Of a stretch of 33,120 nt of DNA, positions 16,961-25,375 are shown in pieces (the first letter of the stretch is position 1; the number at the start of each line of letters is the position of its first letter). The notes under the pieces are model-generated. The model did no database searches, was not told where the DNA came from, and saw only the letters and a list, made by a program, of their open reading frames with translations. Position numbers and translations under genes: made by a program. Origin of the DNA: Synechococcaceae cyanobacterium SM2_3_1 (GTDB lineage Bacteria > Cyanobacteriota > Cyanobacteriia > Thermostichales > Thermostichaceae); contig JAAUUJ010000030.1 in assembly GCA_012030715.1 (NCBI GenBank), positions 1 to 33,120 of the forward strand. Direction: 5' to 3'.

Positions 16961-17674
16961 GTGAATGGCAACAACCTCAGGCTGAGCAGGCGGGCCCGGT
17001 TTCATCTGGCTCGTCTCCTGGCCGTTGCCCTCAGCCTTTGTCTAGCTCTGTGGCTGAGCTGGACTAGTACAGCCTGGACTCAGACTGCAGCGGTCGTCAT
17101 TCCTGTAGAAAATCAGACTTATCCCCAGCTGGTGGAACAGGCTCGTCCCCTGGTGTGGGATACCCTGCGATCTCAGTTCCAACAATTTCCAGCTGCATCT
17201 CAGATCACTGTTGATGTCATGGGAGAGCGGCAAGCAGCAAAAGTCCCTCTTTTCCGGGTGGTTGTACCAAAATCCGCCTGGCAGAGTGGACTCACGGTAA
17301 CTCAGCTGGATGGCTACACCCAGTTCTATACAGCAGCGGGATCTTTGCTAAGTCCTGCCACTCCGACCCCCTTGCCTTCTCCATCGCAATCTTCTTTCTC
17401 TCAGGGATTGCAGCTCCTCTCCAGCCAGCCTCAGGATGAAGCGGAACGTGTTGCTGTTGCCGAACCCCTCCTGATGGAATTTAACCAAACCCTGGCTCCA
17501 GCTTTGACTCAACTTCAGATGGCACTGCACCCTCCCGCTGAGCTTGCGTTTGCGATTGACGGGGTCCAGCTATCGCTGCTGCCACAACAGCCGTTGCAGT
17601 ACAGCACCGCCTATCAGCTGCAATTGCAACAATTGGGTGATCAGGTTCTGACGCCACCTGTGCGCTATCCTTAA
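16961..17674 (+). CDS. Ig-like/cytochrome paralogue 1, 5' part (frameshifted)
   Basis: This is the N-terminal portion of the first of three tandem paralogues. GTG 16961 is the preferred start because a GGGGG run lies about 7 bases upstream; the TTG at 16922 lacks this. A signal/anchor helix (about 17-33, LLAVALSLCLALWLSW) is followed by a domain of about 110 residues unique to this copy. An Ig-like (Big_5-like) domain of about 85 residues then aligns along its length with those at 18469 and 19449 (LLMEFNQTL, QLSLLPQQPLQYSTAYQLQL). The frame stops at TAA 17672-17674 exactly where the paralogues continue into RTEPxxTYxRDIQPLL. The continuation is present in the +1 frame from 17670. The sequence is either a real frameshift, a sequencing error or recoding at CCT-TAA. 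Function is unknown; the product is exported. Confidence 0.7.
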   Translation: MNGNNLRLSRRARFHLARLLAVALSLCLALWLSWTSTAWTQTAAVVIPVENQTYPQLVEQARPLVWDTLRSQFQQFPAASQITVDVMGERQAAKVPLFRVVVPKSAWQSGLTVTQLDGYTQFYTAAGSLLSPATPTPLPSPSQSSFSQGLQLLSSQPQDEAERVAVAEPLLMEFNQTLAPALTQLQMALHPPAELAFAIDGVQLSLLPQQPLQYSTAYQLQLQQLGDQVLTPPVRYP

Positions 17675-18395
17675 GACTGAACCTCAATACACCTTTGAGC
17701 GAGATATTCAACCCCTCCTGAAGGCCAGTTGCGTAGGCTGTCATCGCTGGGCTGGTCGGCAGCGACAGCATCCTCTCGACACCTACACGGCAGTCCTAAG
17801 TTATCTCCATCCTGGTGATCCTGACAGTGAGTTATTAAATCCCCGCTGGGTGCGTCGGCATGCACCGATCCAGAGGCAGGCCCAACCCTCTTCCTTGACG
17901 TCATCTGTTGATGCAGAACAGCCAGGTTCAGGGTTGCCAGTGGGTTCATCGGCATCTGGAGCAGCAAACGGATTTGCGCTTCTCTCTCCCGAAGCTTTCC
18001 TGCTGAGCAACCAGCAATCTCGAGTTACGGCCCCGCAACCCTTTGTCTCAGCCGACTCTTTCCCTGGCGCATCTGGAGAACAGCCAGCACCTGCCCCACC
18101 TGCTCCTGCCGCTCCTGTAGTGCCACAGTCAGCAGCTGATCGCAATAATCTTGGGGGATCTATGACAGAGACTGCACCTCCTTCCACCCTGCAGCTATTG
18201 ACAGAATCCTCTCCAACTTCAACGGATGAGGCCTCGACTTCTGAGCCGGAAGGACCTTTTGTTTTCCAGGGATCCCCAGAATTGGCTTACATTCGCCAAA
18301 ATGGCACGCCTCTATCCAGACTGGGACAATTGACGGCAGCAGAGATCGAGATCATTCGTACCTGGATTGTTCAGGATGGAGCGATTGAGAAGTAG
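17670..18395 (+). CDS. Ig-like/cytochrome paralogue 1, 3' part with CxxCH
   Basis: This is the downstream half of the same gene in the +1 frame. It begins KTEPQYTFERDIQPLL, then KASCVGCH (Cys codons at 17730 and 17739), a c-type haem attachment site. GRQRQHPLDTYTAVLSYL and PRWVRRHAP follow, all aligning with the two next genes. A long Ser/Ala/Pro-rich linker covers about 17870-18250. The shared C-terminal module is GSPELAYIRQNGTP, RLGQLTAAEIEIIRTWIVQD. There is no start codon of its own with a ribosome site: a GTG at 17850 would lose the haem motif. It is therefore best read together with the preceding frame as one split gene of about 478 codons. Confidence 0.7.
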   Translation, partial: LKTEPQYTFERDIQPLLKASCVGCHRWAGRQRQHPLDTYTAVLSYLHPGDPDSELLNPRWVRRHAPIQRQAQPSSLTSSVDAEQPGSGLPVGSSASGAANGFALLSPEAFLLSNQQSRVTAPQPFVSADSFPGASGEQPAPAPPAPAAPVVPQSAADRNNLGGSMTETAPPSTLQLLTESSPTSTDEASTSEPEGPFVFQGSPELAYIRQNGTPLSRLGQLTAAEIEIIRTWIVQDGAIEK

Positions 18396-18468
18396 ACATC
18401 GCTCGTAGGATGATGCTTTTTCCTGCATCTACGGGGTGGCTTGAGCCTCAAGACAGGAGCAAAGTCAT

Positions 18469-19419
18469 GTGATTAGATGGAGATTAGTTGTGTGTAGCGG
18501 GCTGTTTATGCTAGCGATGTTCCCCTCACTGCCACTGTTCTCTCATCTTTTGTCTCGCCAGCAACGCCAGCTACTAAGGTTGCTGGTTTTAGTCATCGGC
18601 TGCTTTATCTGCTTTTGGGGAGGGATGGCCATCACTTATTCCCAAACTCAACTCGCCCTCACCCGTTCAGAGCCTGCAGAGGGAGAGAGAGGAGTCAATA
18701 TTGAAAAAGTCCTCCAGCTTCAGTTCAACCAACAGTTACCCCCAGATCTAGAGGAACTCAATGTCACGGTTGAACCTGAAACCGATCTTATTTTTGATAC
18801 CCGAGAAGATCGGCTCCTGATTAAATCGCAAGAGCCCTGGGATTACAGCACTGATTACATCGTTCAAGTTCCACAGCAGACCAGCTTGAATCTGGAGCAA
18901 GGAGTCCGACTGCAGTTTCGCACTGAACCTGAATATACTTACAATCGCGATATTCAACCGCTTCTGGATGCCAGTTGTGTGGGTTGTCACCGACCGGAAG
19001 GGCGGCAGCGCAATCAGTTGCTTGATTCCTATGGTGCTGTGTTGCAGTATGTTACCCCTGCTGATCCTGACAGCGTCCTGATTGATCCGCAATGGACAAA
19101 GCGGCACGGCAACATTGAACAGGCACGGTTGGAACCGGGGCAGGAAAATCAACCTAATCCCGTCAGTCCACCCATCCCTGGAGGGGGCGCAGGTGTGGGC
19201 GGTGTACGGTTACCTGGAGGGGGTACAGGAGACCCTGGAGGTGGTACTGGAGCCGTACCAGGGAGTGGGGCATCTGGGGGGGGCGGATCTCCCGAGCTCG
19301 CCTATGTACGTGAAAAAGGCTACCCAATTGCGCGGTTGGGTCGCTGGACCTCTGAAGAAGTGGAGATTGTCCGCACCTGGATTGTGCAGGATGAAGCCGC
19401 TGAAGATTTAGACAGTTAG
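18469..19419 (+). CDS. Ig-like domain plus monohaem c-type cytochrome-like protein (paralogue 2)
   Basis: A 316-residue protein from GTG 18469, with AGGAG about 9 bases upstream. The N-terminal signal/anchor region has hydrophobic runs at about 7-25 and 37-55. A Big_5-like Ig domain (about 62-150) opens TRSEPAEGERGVNIEKVLQL and ends STDYIVQVP. The haem segment TYNRDIQPLLDASCVGCH carries Cys170/Cys173/His174. A conserved Arg-His (His213) follows, then a Gly/Pro-rich flexible insert (about 225-273), then SPELAYVREKGYPIARLG and TWIVQD. There is no Met after the haem motif, so Met ligation is excluded within this chain. It is co-directional with pilQ and 73 bp after paralogue 1. DNA identity with paralogue 3 around the haem site is high, suggesting recent duplication. 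The exact family name is not recognised. Confidence 0.85.
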   Translation: MIRWRLVVCSGLFMLAMFPSLPLFSHLLSRQQRQLLRLLVLVIGCFICFWGGMAITYSQTQLALTRSEPAEGERGVNIEKVLQLQFNQQLPPDLEELNVTVEPETDLIFDTREDRLLIKSQEPWDYSTDYIVQVPQQTSLNLEQGVRLQFRTEPEYTYNRDIQPLLDASCVGCHRPEGRQRNQLLDSYGAVLQYVTPADPDSVLIDPQWTKRHGNIEQARLEPGQENQPNPVSPPIPGGGAGVGGVRLPGGGTGDPGGGTGAVPGSGASGGGGSPELAYVREKGYPIARLGRWTSEEVEIVRTWIVQDEAAEDLDS

Positions 19420-19448
19420 TCATTCCTTTTTCTTTAGGGCAGCAAGAG

Positions 19449-20213
19449 ATGCGTTCTGGTTTCTGTGAAAACTTGTGGTTTCAATCTCTGCAGCGACGTC
19501 GGCTTTTGCGAACGATCGTGGCCTTCACAGGTAGCTTTCTAATCCTGTGGGCAGGCATATCCATCGCTCAGGCTCAGATCACTCTGGCCAGTTCTGATCC
19601 AGCCTCAGGGACACGCGGAGTCAGTATAGAAAAAGTCCTGCAGTTTCGCTTTAATCAGCCACTTCCCTCGGATGTCCAGGAACTGCAGCTCAACGTCACC
19701 CCAGAAACACCCTTAATTTTTGATCTACGGGAAGACCAGCTCCTGATCAAACCGCAGGATCCCTGGCAGCATAGCACTGACTACACCGTCCAAATCCCTG
19801 CACAGACCAGTCTAGGGTTAGGGGAGGCCGTAAGCTTGCAGTTTCGCACTGAACCTCAGTTCACCTATACCCGCGACATTCAACCCCTGCTTGACGCCAG
19901 TTGTGTAGGTTGTCACCGACCGGAAGGTAGGCAGCGCAATCAACTCCTCAATTCCTACAGTGCTGTGCTCCAGTACGTCACCCCGGGCGATCCCGGGAGC
20001 ATCCTCATTGATCCGCGCTGGACCCAGCGGCATGCCTCGGTGCGAACGGTGGTCAATCCTAATCTGCCTCAGCAGGGGGGGTCCCCAGAAATTGCCTATG
20101 TACGTCAACTGGGCTATCCGGTTGCCAGACTGGGCCAGTGGACCGCTGAAGAAACCGAGATCGTTCGTACCTGGATTGTCCAGGATCAAGCCGCTGAAGA
20201 CATTGATAGCTAA
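19449..20213 (+). CDS. Ig-like domain plus monohaem c-type cytochrome-like protein (paralogue 3)
   Basis: This is the shortest copy, 254 residues from ATG 19449 (AGGG about 10 bases upstream). It has a signal peptide with core at 23-38 and a likely cleavage after AQA (about 42). The Ig-like domain spans about 44-132 (SSDPASGTRGVSIEKVLQF). The haem site is Cys152-Val-Gly-Cys155-His156 within TYTRDIQPLLDASCVGCHRP, and His195 lies in RWTQRHAS. The C-terminal module is EIAYVRQLGYPVARLG...IVRTWIVQD. It lacks the Gly-rich insert of copy 2. It lies 29 bp after paralogue 2 and presumably in the same operon. The pattern of 'DIQPLL..C.xCH' followed by 'ILIDP' recalls small cytochrome-like modules used as exported electron carriers. 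The redox role is inference. Confidence 0.85.
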   Translation: MRSGFCENLWFQSLQRRRLLRTIVAFTGSFLILWAGISIAQAQITLASSDPASGTRGVSIEKVLQFRFNQPLPSDVQELQLNVTPETPLIFDLREDQLLIKPQDPWQHSTDYTVQIPAQTSLGLGEAVSLQFRTEPQFTYTRDIQPLLDASCVGCHRPEGRQRNQLLNSYSAVLQYVTPGDPGSILIDPRWTQRHASVRTVVNPNLPQQGGSPEIAYVRQLGYPVARLGQWTAEETEIVRTWIVQDQAAEDIDS

Positions 20214-20310
20214 ATGTATCTCTAGGAGATCCTGTTAGCATTGAACAAATCATGCTTCTAAACGGTTAAGTGGTGATGGCTCAGGGAAACAGATCAATCT
20301 TTACTGCACT

Positions 20311-20493
20311 CTAAAGCTGATTGAGATCTACTCCTTGCTCGCGTAACTTGGCCAATGCCCGATCACGTTCCTGGACAGCCCGATCTCGCTCCTGAGAAAC
20401 TTCCCCGTAGTCCTTAAAGGGTTTACCGTCTGGGTGATAAACTACCAATCCTTTCTCTTGCAATTCAAAGTTGCCTGCGGTCAATCCAGACAA
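20311..20493 (-). pseudogene. Uma2-family C-terminal fragment
   Basis: A 60-codon minus-strand frame reads GLVVYHPDGKPFKDYGEVSQ, followed by a charged coiled-coil tail (RDRAVQERDRALAKLREQGVDL). This is the usual C-terminal tail of Uma2 (DUF820) proteins of cyanobacteria. The nuclease core that should precede it is absent: upstream lies the start region of an intact, oppositely oriented Uma2 gene (ATG 20547). A tiny expressed protein cannot be excluded, but a truncated relic is more likely. Confidence 0.6.
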
Positions 20494-20546
20494 GCAGCCA
20501 CCAAGATTTCGCTATGATCGGGGGGATCAAAACCTGCTGACTCATT

Positions 20547-21134
20547 ATGACCATTGCAACTCAACACCTGACCCTGGAAGAATATCTCCAATACATTGAC
20601 GGCACCGATACCAACCATGAATTGGTCAAAGGAGAACTCCTTCCGATGGCACTGGGTATGGGTCGACATGGCGAGATTGCTGACTTCATCAACAGCAACT
20701 TCCGTGCAGAAATCAAGCGCCTGGGACACTGTTGGGTTTCTAAACAAATGGTCATCGGCATTCAATCACCGCGGAGCAATCGTTGGGATACAGTTCGCAT
20801 CCCCGATGTTGTTGTTTTACCAACTACGCAGTGGCGAGAGCTACAGAATCGTGAGGCCGTTATCCGCCTCAATGAACCACCTCCGCTTCTGGTGGTTGAA
20901 GTGGTTAGTGAGTCAACCCAGGGTATTGATTATCGTGCCAAACGTTCTGAGTACAGCGTTTTGGAAATTCCTGAATACTGGATTGTCGATCCGCTGGCGA
21001 ACAAGATCACTATCCTGACCCTGACAGAGGGCTGGTACGATGGCACTGAATTCCCCCCTCTAGAGGTAATCCACTCACCGACATTTCCAGAACTCATATT
21101 AACCGTTGAGCAAATTTTGCAGGGTGATCTCTAA
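20547..21134 (+). CDS. Uma2 family (DUF820) putative restriction-like endonuclease
   Basis: A 195-residue protein with the PD-(D/E)xK-type layout of the Uma2 family, which is hugely expanded in cyanobacteria. It has N-terminal LTLEEYL, Glu30 in VKGELL, the metal-binding core Asp87 (IPDVVVL) and Glu118 (LLVVEVVS). The family DxxxKxxEY (Asp128, Lys132, Tyr136) and EYWIVDP follow. All catalytic positions are present. It starts at ATG 20547 with no evident Shine-Dalgarno. It lies head-to-head with the Uma2 fragment at 20311-20493. The biological role of Uma2 proteins is poorly known; they may be mobile or defence-related nucleases. Confidence 0.92.
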   Translation: MTIATQHLTLEEYLQYIDGTDTNHELVKGELLPMALGMGRHGEIADFINSNFRAEIKRLGHCWVSKQMVIGIQSPRSNRWDTVRIPDVVVLPTTQWRELQNREAVIRLNEPPPLLVVEVVSESTQGIDYRAKRSEYSVLEIPEYWIVDPLANKITILTLTEGWYDGTEFPPLEVIHSPTFPELILTVEQILQGDL

Positions 21135-21327
21135 GATGGCGGTTGACATTGACACAGCTGATCCTGGCAAGCGGCAATGCTCGAGGCCACTGTGGCTTGA
21201 AACCTTGATCTTGAGCGGATCTGCACCTCAGACGTTATCATGAATACAATCTTTTTGGAACTTAGGATTAAGACAGCGGGATGGCCGTTTCTCTAGACAT
21301 CTCTTCTCTGGTACATCTGGAATACTA

Positions 21328-23085
21328 GTGCCGAGTAGACGAACCCAACCTGGGTTCACTTCTTCCCAAACTCAATTGCGTCCAGACTTCCATCACGGCA
21401 TGATTTCTTCTGCTGCACTTGCCACCATTACCCAGGGATCCCTAACCCAAGGATTAGAGGCCCGTTTAAACCCAGGGGTTTCGATCGAGGATCTGCGGGT
21501 GGGCAAGTTTATTGTCGTCCAGGGCCATCGCAACCGCTTCTTTGGCCTCCTGACGGATGTGATCCTGGGCGCCACCAGCAATCAGATTCTGCTCAATCCC
21601 CCCCAGCCGCAGGACACGCTCTTAACTGAAATCCTGGCAGGGACAGGCACCTTTGGTCTGATCACCCTGACCCTGATGCTGATGCTCTCCCCTCAGGAGG
21701 ACTCGGAACCCACTTATCCCCTCTTGAATGGCCATCCGGTGTGCGAAATGATGCAATTGCTGCCAGTGAAAACCGTGCCTGCCCACTTTTCTCAGGTTTA
21801 CGAAGCCTTAGAACGGGATTTTCAAATGGTGTTTGGTAGTGAAACGGATCCGCAAAAACGTAATTTCGCCATTGGCCAACCCATTGACATGCAGGTGCCC
21901 ATTTGCCTTAACCTTGATCGGTTTGTGGAGCGGAGCAATGGAGTATTTGGCAAATCCGGAACTGGAAAGTCTTTTCTCACCCGCCTGCTCCTCTCTGGCA
22001 CGATCCGCAAACAGGCGGCTGTCAATCTGATTTTTGACATGCACTCAGAGTATGGCTGGGAAGCAGCCACAGAAGGACGATTGTTGACCACCGTGAAAGG
22101 GCTGCGCCAACTGTTTCCGCATCAAGTACAGATCTACACACTGGATCCCGATTCCACTCAGCGGCGGGGGGTGCGGGATGCCCAGGAACTTTACATCAGC
22201 TACAACCAGATTGAAGTGGAGGATCTGGCCCTCTTGAGTCAGGAGTTGAATCTCTCAGAAGCCAGTCTGGAAAATGCCATTATTTTGCGCAATGAATTTG
22301 GACGCGACTGGATCTCGCGGCTGCTCACCATGTCCAATACTGAGATTCAGGAGTTTTGCGAGTCCCGTCTGGGCAACAAAGCCTCGATCATGGCCCTGCA
22401 GAGAAAACTCACCCGCCTGGATGATCTCAAGTACATCCGCAATACCCTGCCCCATAACTACATCGGCCAGATCCTGGAGGCTCTGGATCAGGGCAAACAT
22501 GTGGTGATCGAGTTTGGCTCCCAGTCTAATCTGCTCTCCTACATGTTGGCCGCCAATGTGATCACCCGCCGGATTCATCAGGCCTATGTCTTTAAGGCTG
22601 AACGCTACCTGCAAACCAAGAACCCTATGGACAGGCCACAGCAACTGATGATCACGATTGAGGAGGCTCACCGCTTTTTGGATCCACGAGCGGCCAAGCA
22701 AACCATTTTTGGCACCATCGCCCGCGAAATGCGCAAGTACTTTGTCACCCTGCTGGTGGTGGATCAGCGTCCGTCGGGGATTGACAGTGAGGTGATGTCT
22801 CAGTTGGGCACGCGCATTACTGCTCTTCTCAACGATGAAAAAGATATCGAAGCCGTCTTTACCGGAGTTGCGGGCAGTCAGGATCTGAAGACTGTGTTGG
22901 CCAAACTGGATAGCAAGCAACAGGCGCTGGTCCTGGGACATGCGGTTCCTATGCCGGTGGTGATCCAGACCCGTGCCTATGATGAACGCTTTTATGCGGA
23001 GATTGCCGACGTGGATTGGAGCCAGGTTCCTGACGAAGATCTCTATCTGGCCGCGGCGGAAGCCAGAGCCGATCTGGGCTGGTGA
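21328..23085 (+). CDS. HerA-like hexameric ATPase (DUF87)
   Basis: A 585-residue ATPase of the HerA/FtsK superfamily. The N-terminal beta-rich HAS-barrel-like region spans about 40-110 (VGKFIVVQGHRNRFFGLLTD). The Walker A is Gly208-KSGTGKS (Lys214) and the Walker B is LMITIEEAHRF (Glu445/Glu446). An arginine-finger-like DQRPSGIDSEVMSQLGTRI lies near the C-terminus. HerA normally works with NurA nuclease in DNA-end processing, but no NurA gene is adjacent. Many cyanobacteria carry such a solitary ATPase. The start is GTG 21328 with GGAA 5 bases before; ATG 21400 is an alternative. It converges with cruA, with only 28 bp between stops. Confidence 0.92.
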   Translation: MPSRRTQPGFTSSQTQLRPDFHHGMISSAALATITQGSLTQGLEARLNPGVSIEDLRVGKFIVVQGHRNRFFGLLTDVILGATSNQILLNPPQPQDTLLTEILAGTGTFGLITLTLMLMLSPQEDSEPTYPLLNGHPVCEMMQLLPVKTVPAHFSQVYEALERDFQMVFGSETDPQKRNFAIGQPIDMQVPICLNLDRFVERSNGVFGKSGTGKSFLTRLLLSGTIRKQAAVNLIFDMHSEYGWEAATEGRLLTTVKGLRQLFPHQVQIYTLDPDSTQRRGVRDAQELYISYNQIEVEDLALLSQELNLSEASLENAIILRNEFGRDWISRLLTMSNTEIQEFCESRLGNKASIMALQRKLTRLDDLKYIRNTLPHNYIGQILEALDQGKHVVIEFGSQSNLLSYMLAANVITRRIHQAYVFKAERYLQTKNPMDRPQQLMITIEEAHRFLDPRAAKQTIFGTIAREMRKYFVTLLVVDQRPSGIDSEVMSQLGTRITALLNDEKDIEAVFTGVAGSQDLKTVLAKLDSKQQALVLGHAVPMPVVIQTRAYDERFYAEIADVDWSQVPDEDLYLAAAEARADLGW

Positions 23086-23113
23086 GACCCTGTATTCCTG
23101 GACTCAATCCCAA

Positions 23114-25195
23114 TCAGAGAGGGTTGTGGGGAGAAGGGTCCATCCCACTAGCAGTAGTATCCCGACGGCTCTCAAGAGGCTTTAGACGGAACTCTAGCTG
23201 CGGATGACCATGACCATAGGTGAGGGTATAACTCCAGGCCAGAAGCCGGTGCCAGAGGCGCGGTGACCAAGACTCCAGCCGCGATTGCCAGGAACGCAGC
23301 AGGACGGGGACCCAACCCCGGAGCAAATAGGCACTCCAGGCGGAGAGCGTATAGGCCATATAGGTGGGCCACCACTGCAGAAAGCCCTGCCATCCCACCG
23401 CCTGCCAGATCCAGACCAGGAGACGGGGATTCTGTCGGGCTGCCTTCAGGGCCATGCGCGTAAAGTCCCACCACTCCGCCCGGTCCTTGATAAAATCATC
23501 CGCCACCTCGGGAGGTTCGGCGGCCAGAATGCCAAAGAAACTATTCAGGACAGCATTGATCCGTTCCGGGGGAAGAGACTGGCCAGTGGGCACCATCATG
23601 CCGCGGGAGAACAGCCAGGTCACAGAAGCATTGCCCTGGTAAGCACGGATGCGGCGCAGATCCTGAGAGGTGAGCAGGTCGTGACGCAGGGCTGTGTCCA
23701 GCAGATCGGTAAGGCGGGGAGCATTGCGGATCAGGGAACCAAACCCAGTAAAACTGAGCGGCGATTGCAGGGCAGCGGCATCCCCGATAGCGAGAACGCG
23801 ATCATGCAAAGAGCTGGATTGGCGGGCACTGCGCTCAAAGCGACCTGGAATATAGCCAAACGTGGCCTTCTTCCACTGCAGATCCTCCATCCGGCAGCGG
23901 CGATACTCCGGCAGAATGGTGAAAAAATCTTCGTACATCTCCAGCAGGGAGCCAGGGTTACTGGGATGAACCTGATGATAATGAAACAGGTAGAAGGTAA
24001 GTTCCTGATTCTCTCCCGGGAAAAGTTCCCAGATCAACTGGCGACCCCGACTAATATCCCCGTGACTGGCTAGAATATCTCCCAGATCTGCACTCCATAC
24101 CCCCGGGGCAAATCCTGACTGAATCACGGCCCCCACGGTGGGACAGACACTGTCATAGGCCTGCAGCCGATCCGCCTGGGCAATGGGGGAAGCTGTTCCC
24201 ATGGCATCAACCAGCAGACGGGCACGCAGATGGTGGGTTTGGCCCGACGACAGATCTTTGACCTGCAGCAGAATCTGCTCAGCCTCCAGATAAGCCAGCT
24301 CAAACTCAGTGCGATCCAGAATCTTACCCCCTGCAGCCTGCAATTTTTGACCACAGAGATGCAGGAGCCGTTCTGCATTGAGGGCCACATTCAATACCGT
24401 CGGAGTATGCAGGACCGGGGCCTTGACAGGACTGTTGCCGTCAAAAAATTTGTTGTACCCATCCACATACTCCCGCAGGATCAGGCTTTCCACCTCGGGT
24501 GGAGCCAACAGTCCCATCTCCACCAGGGTTTCTAGCTCTCGCCGGGAGATATTCCATTCACGGTTCATGCGACCAAAGGGGAGGCGCTCCACCAGAGCTA
24601 CGCGGTAGCCCATCTCGGCCATAATCGCCGCCTGGATCACCCCCAGAGCTCCCCCAATCACCACCAGATCCCAGAGAGGGAGATCCCCGACAGCCACTTC
24701 TGCAGGACAAGGGCCAGACAGGATCAGAGGCTGAGGCTGCAATGCATGGGTTTTGCGGACCTCCTCCCGCCAGCGTTTCTCCCACCAATACACCCGTTGC
24801 AGATCAAACTCCCCGTTGGGGATGACCTGGAAAAACTTAACCGTCTGGGGGTAATAAGGTTCGAGGGCTGTAAAGATAGATTGCGTTTCCAGATCCACCT
24901 CCGGCAGGGAGGGATAACGCAGCGGAAACTGCTTCTGCAAGCGCAGCGGCAACTGACGCAGCCAGTCTGTCTGAGCTGGTAACGGCTGACCGAACCACTG
25001 CACAGCCTTGAGATAGGTGGTGTTCTGTAGAGACCAGGAGAAGACAACCCATTCACTCTGTGGATGCCGCATCCGGAAACCGGAAGCAGTGGGCACCTGG
25101 GTTCCCAGAGAGGAGGGGAGCCGCATCTGATGCAGCCAGGAGATAACAGCCTGTTGATCGAAAGTGGGAATCTCTTGGTAAAGAAGCTCCTGCAT
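23114..25195 (-). CDS. cruA: CruA-type lycopene cyclase (FAD-dependent)
   Basis: A 693-residue flavoprotein that most resembles CruA, the cyclase that closes the ends of lycopene to form gamma- or beta-carotene in many cyanobacteria and green sulfur bacteria. Residues 1-165 are a family-specific N-terminal region (YWWEKRWREEV). The dinucleotide-binding fold follows at about 173-205: VVIGGALGVIQAA and ALVERLPFGRMNREWNISRR. The second flavin motif is DRVLAIGDAAALQSPLSFTG at about 465. The C-terminus has amphipathic or hydrophobic stretches (about 590-650), fitting membrane association. Its paralogue CruP is the main alternative, but the RMNREWNISR context favours CruA. Divergent from the universal stress gene by 180 bp. 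Confidence 0.85.
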   Translation of the reverse strand: MQELLYQEIPTFDQQAVISWLHQMRLPSSLGTQVPTASGFRMRHPQSEWVVFSWSLQNTTYLKAVQWFGQPLPAQTDWLRQLPLRLQKQFPLRYPSLPEVDLETQSIFTALEPYYPQTVKFFQVIPNGEFDLQRVYWWEKRWREEVRKTHALQPQPLILSGPCPAEVAVGDLPLWDLVVIGGALGVIQAAIMAEMGYRVALVERLPFGRMNREWNISRRELETLVEMGLLAPPEVESLILREYVDGYNKFFDGNSPVKAPVLHTPTVLNVALNAERLLHLCGQKLQAAGGKILDRTEFELAYLEAEQILLQVKDLSSGQTHHLRARLLVDAMGTASPIAQADRLQAYDSVCPTVGAVIQSGFAPGVWSADLGDILASHGDISRGRQLIWELFPGENQELTFYLFHYHQVHPSNPGSLLEMYEDFFTILPEYRRCRMEDLQWKKATFGYIPGRFERSARQSSSLHDRVLAIGDAAALQSPLSFTGFGSLIRNAPRLTDLLDTALRHDLLTSQDLRRIRAYQGNASVTWLFSRGMMVPTGQSLPPERINAVLNSFFGILAAEPPEVADDFIKDRAEWWDFTRMALKAARQNPRLLVWIWQAVGWQGFLQWWPTYMAYTLSAWSAYLLRGWVPVLLRSWQSRLESWSPRLWHRLLAWSYTLTYGHGHPQLEFRLKPLESRRDTTASGMDPSPHNPL

Positions 25196-25375
25196 AACCT
25201 AAATCTCAAGTCGCAAGGGCAGCAGATGATGGACAAGGCCAAATCTTCCTCATTGTGCCATGTTGTCCCCCTCCGCAAAAAAGCAATCGCCAGCAAAACA
25301 GCGATCCGCGGAGACGGATTGATAAGATAGGAAGTTGGTTGCCATTGCCTTGGAAATCGAGCCAGGTAGCTTCCC

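Noticed and set aside
17660-17680. RF2-type programmed frameshift
   Set aside because: The prfB signal needs CTT-TGA-C with an upstream Shine-Dalgarno. Here the codons are CCT-TAA-G and no such site is visible, so ordinary frameshift or error is more likely.
19180-19290. Possible DNA satellite repeat
   Set aside because: The G-rich stretch is coding and gives a Gly/Pro-rich linker in frame; no regular unit length is seen.
16961-20213. Multihaem 'nanowire' cytochromes
   Set aside because: Each gene has only one CxxCH, so a haem-chain filament is not supported.
22255-22941. Minus-strand frame of 228 codons within the HerA gene
   Set aside because: Antisense shadow of a strongly supported ATPase frame that contains both Walker motifs.
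23285-24073. Plus-strand frame of 262 codons within cruA
   Set aside because: It is antisense to a clear flavoprotein and lacks a domain or start context.
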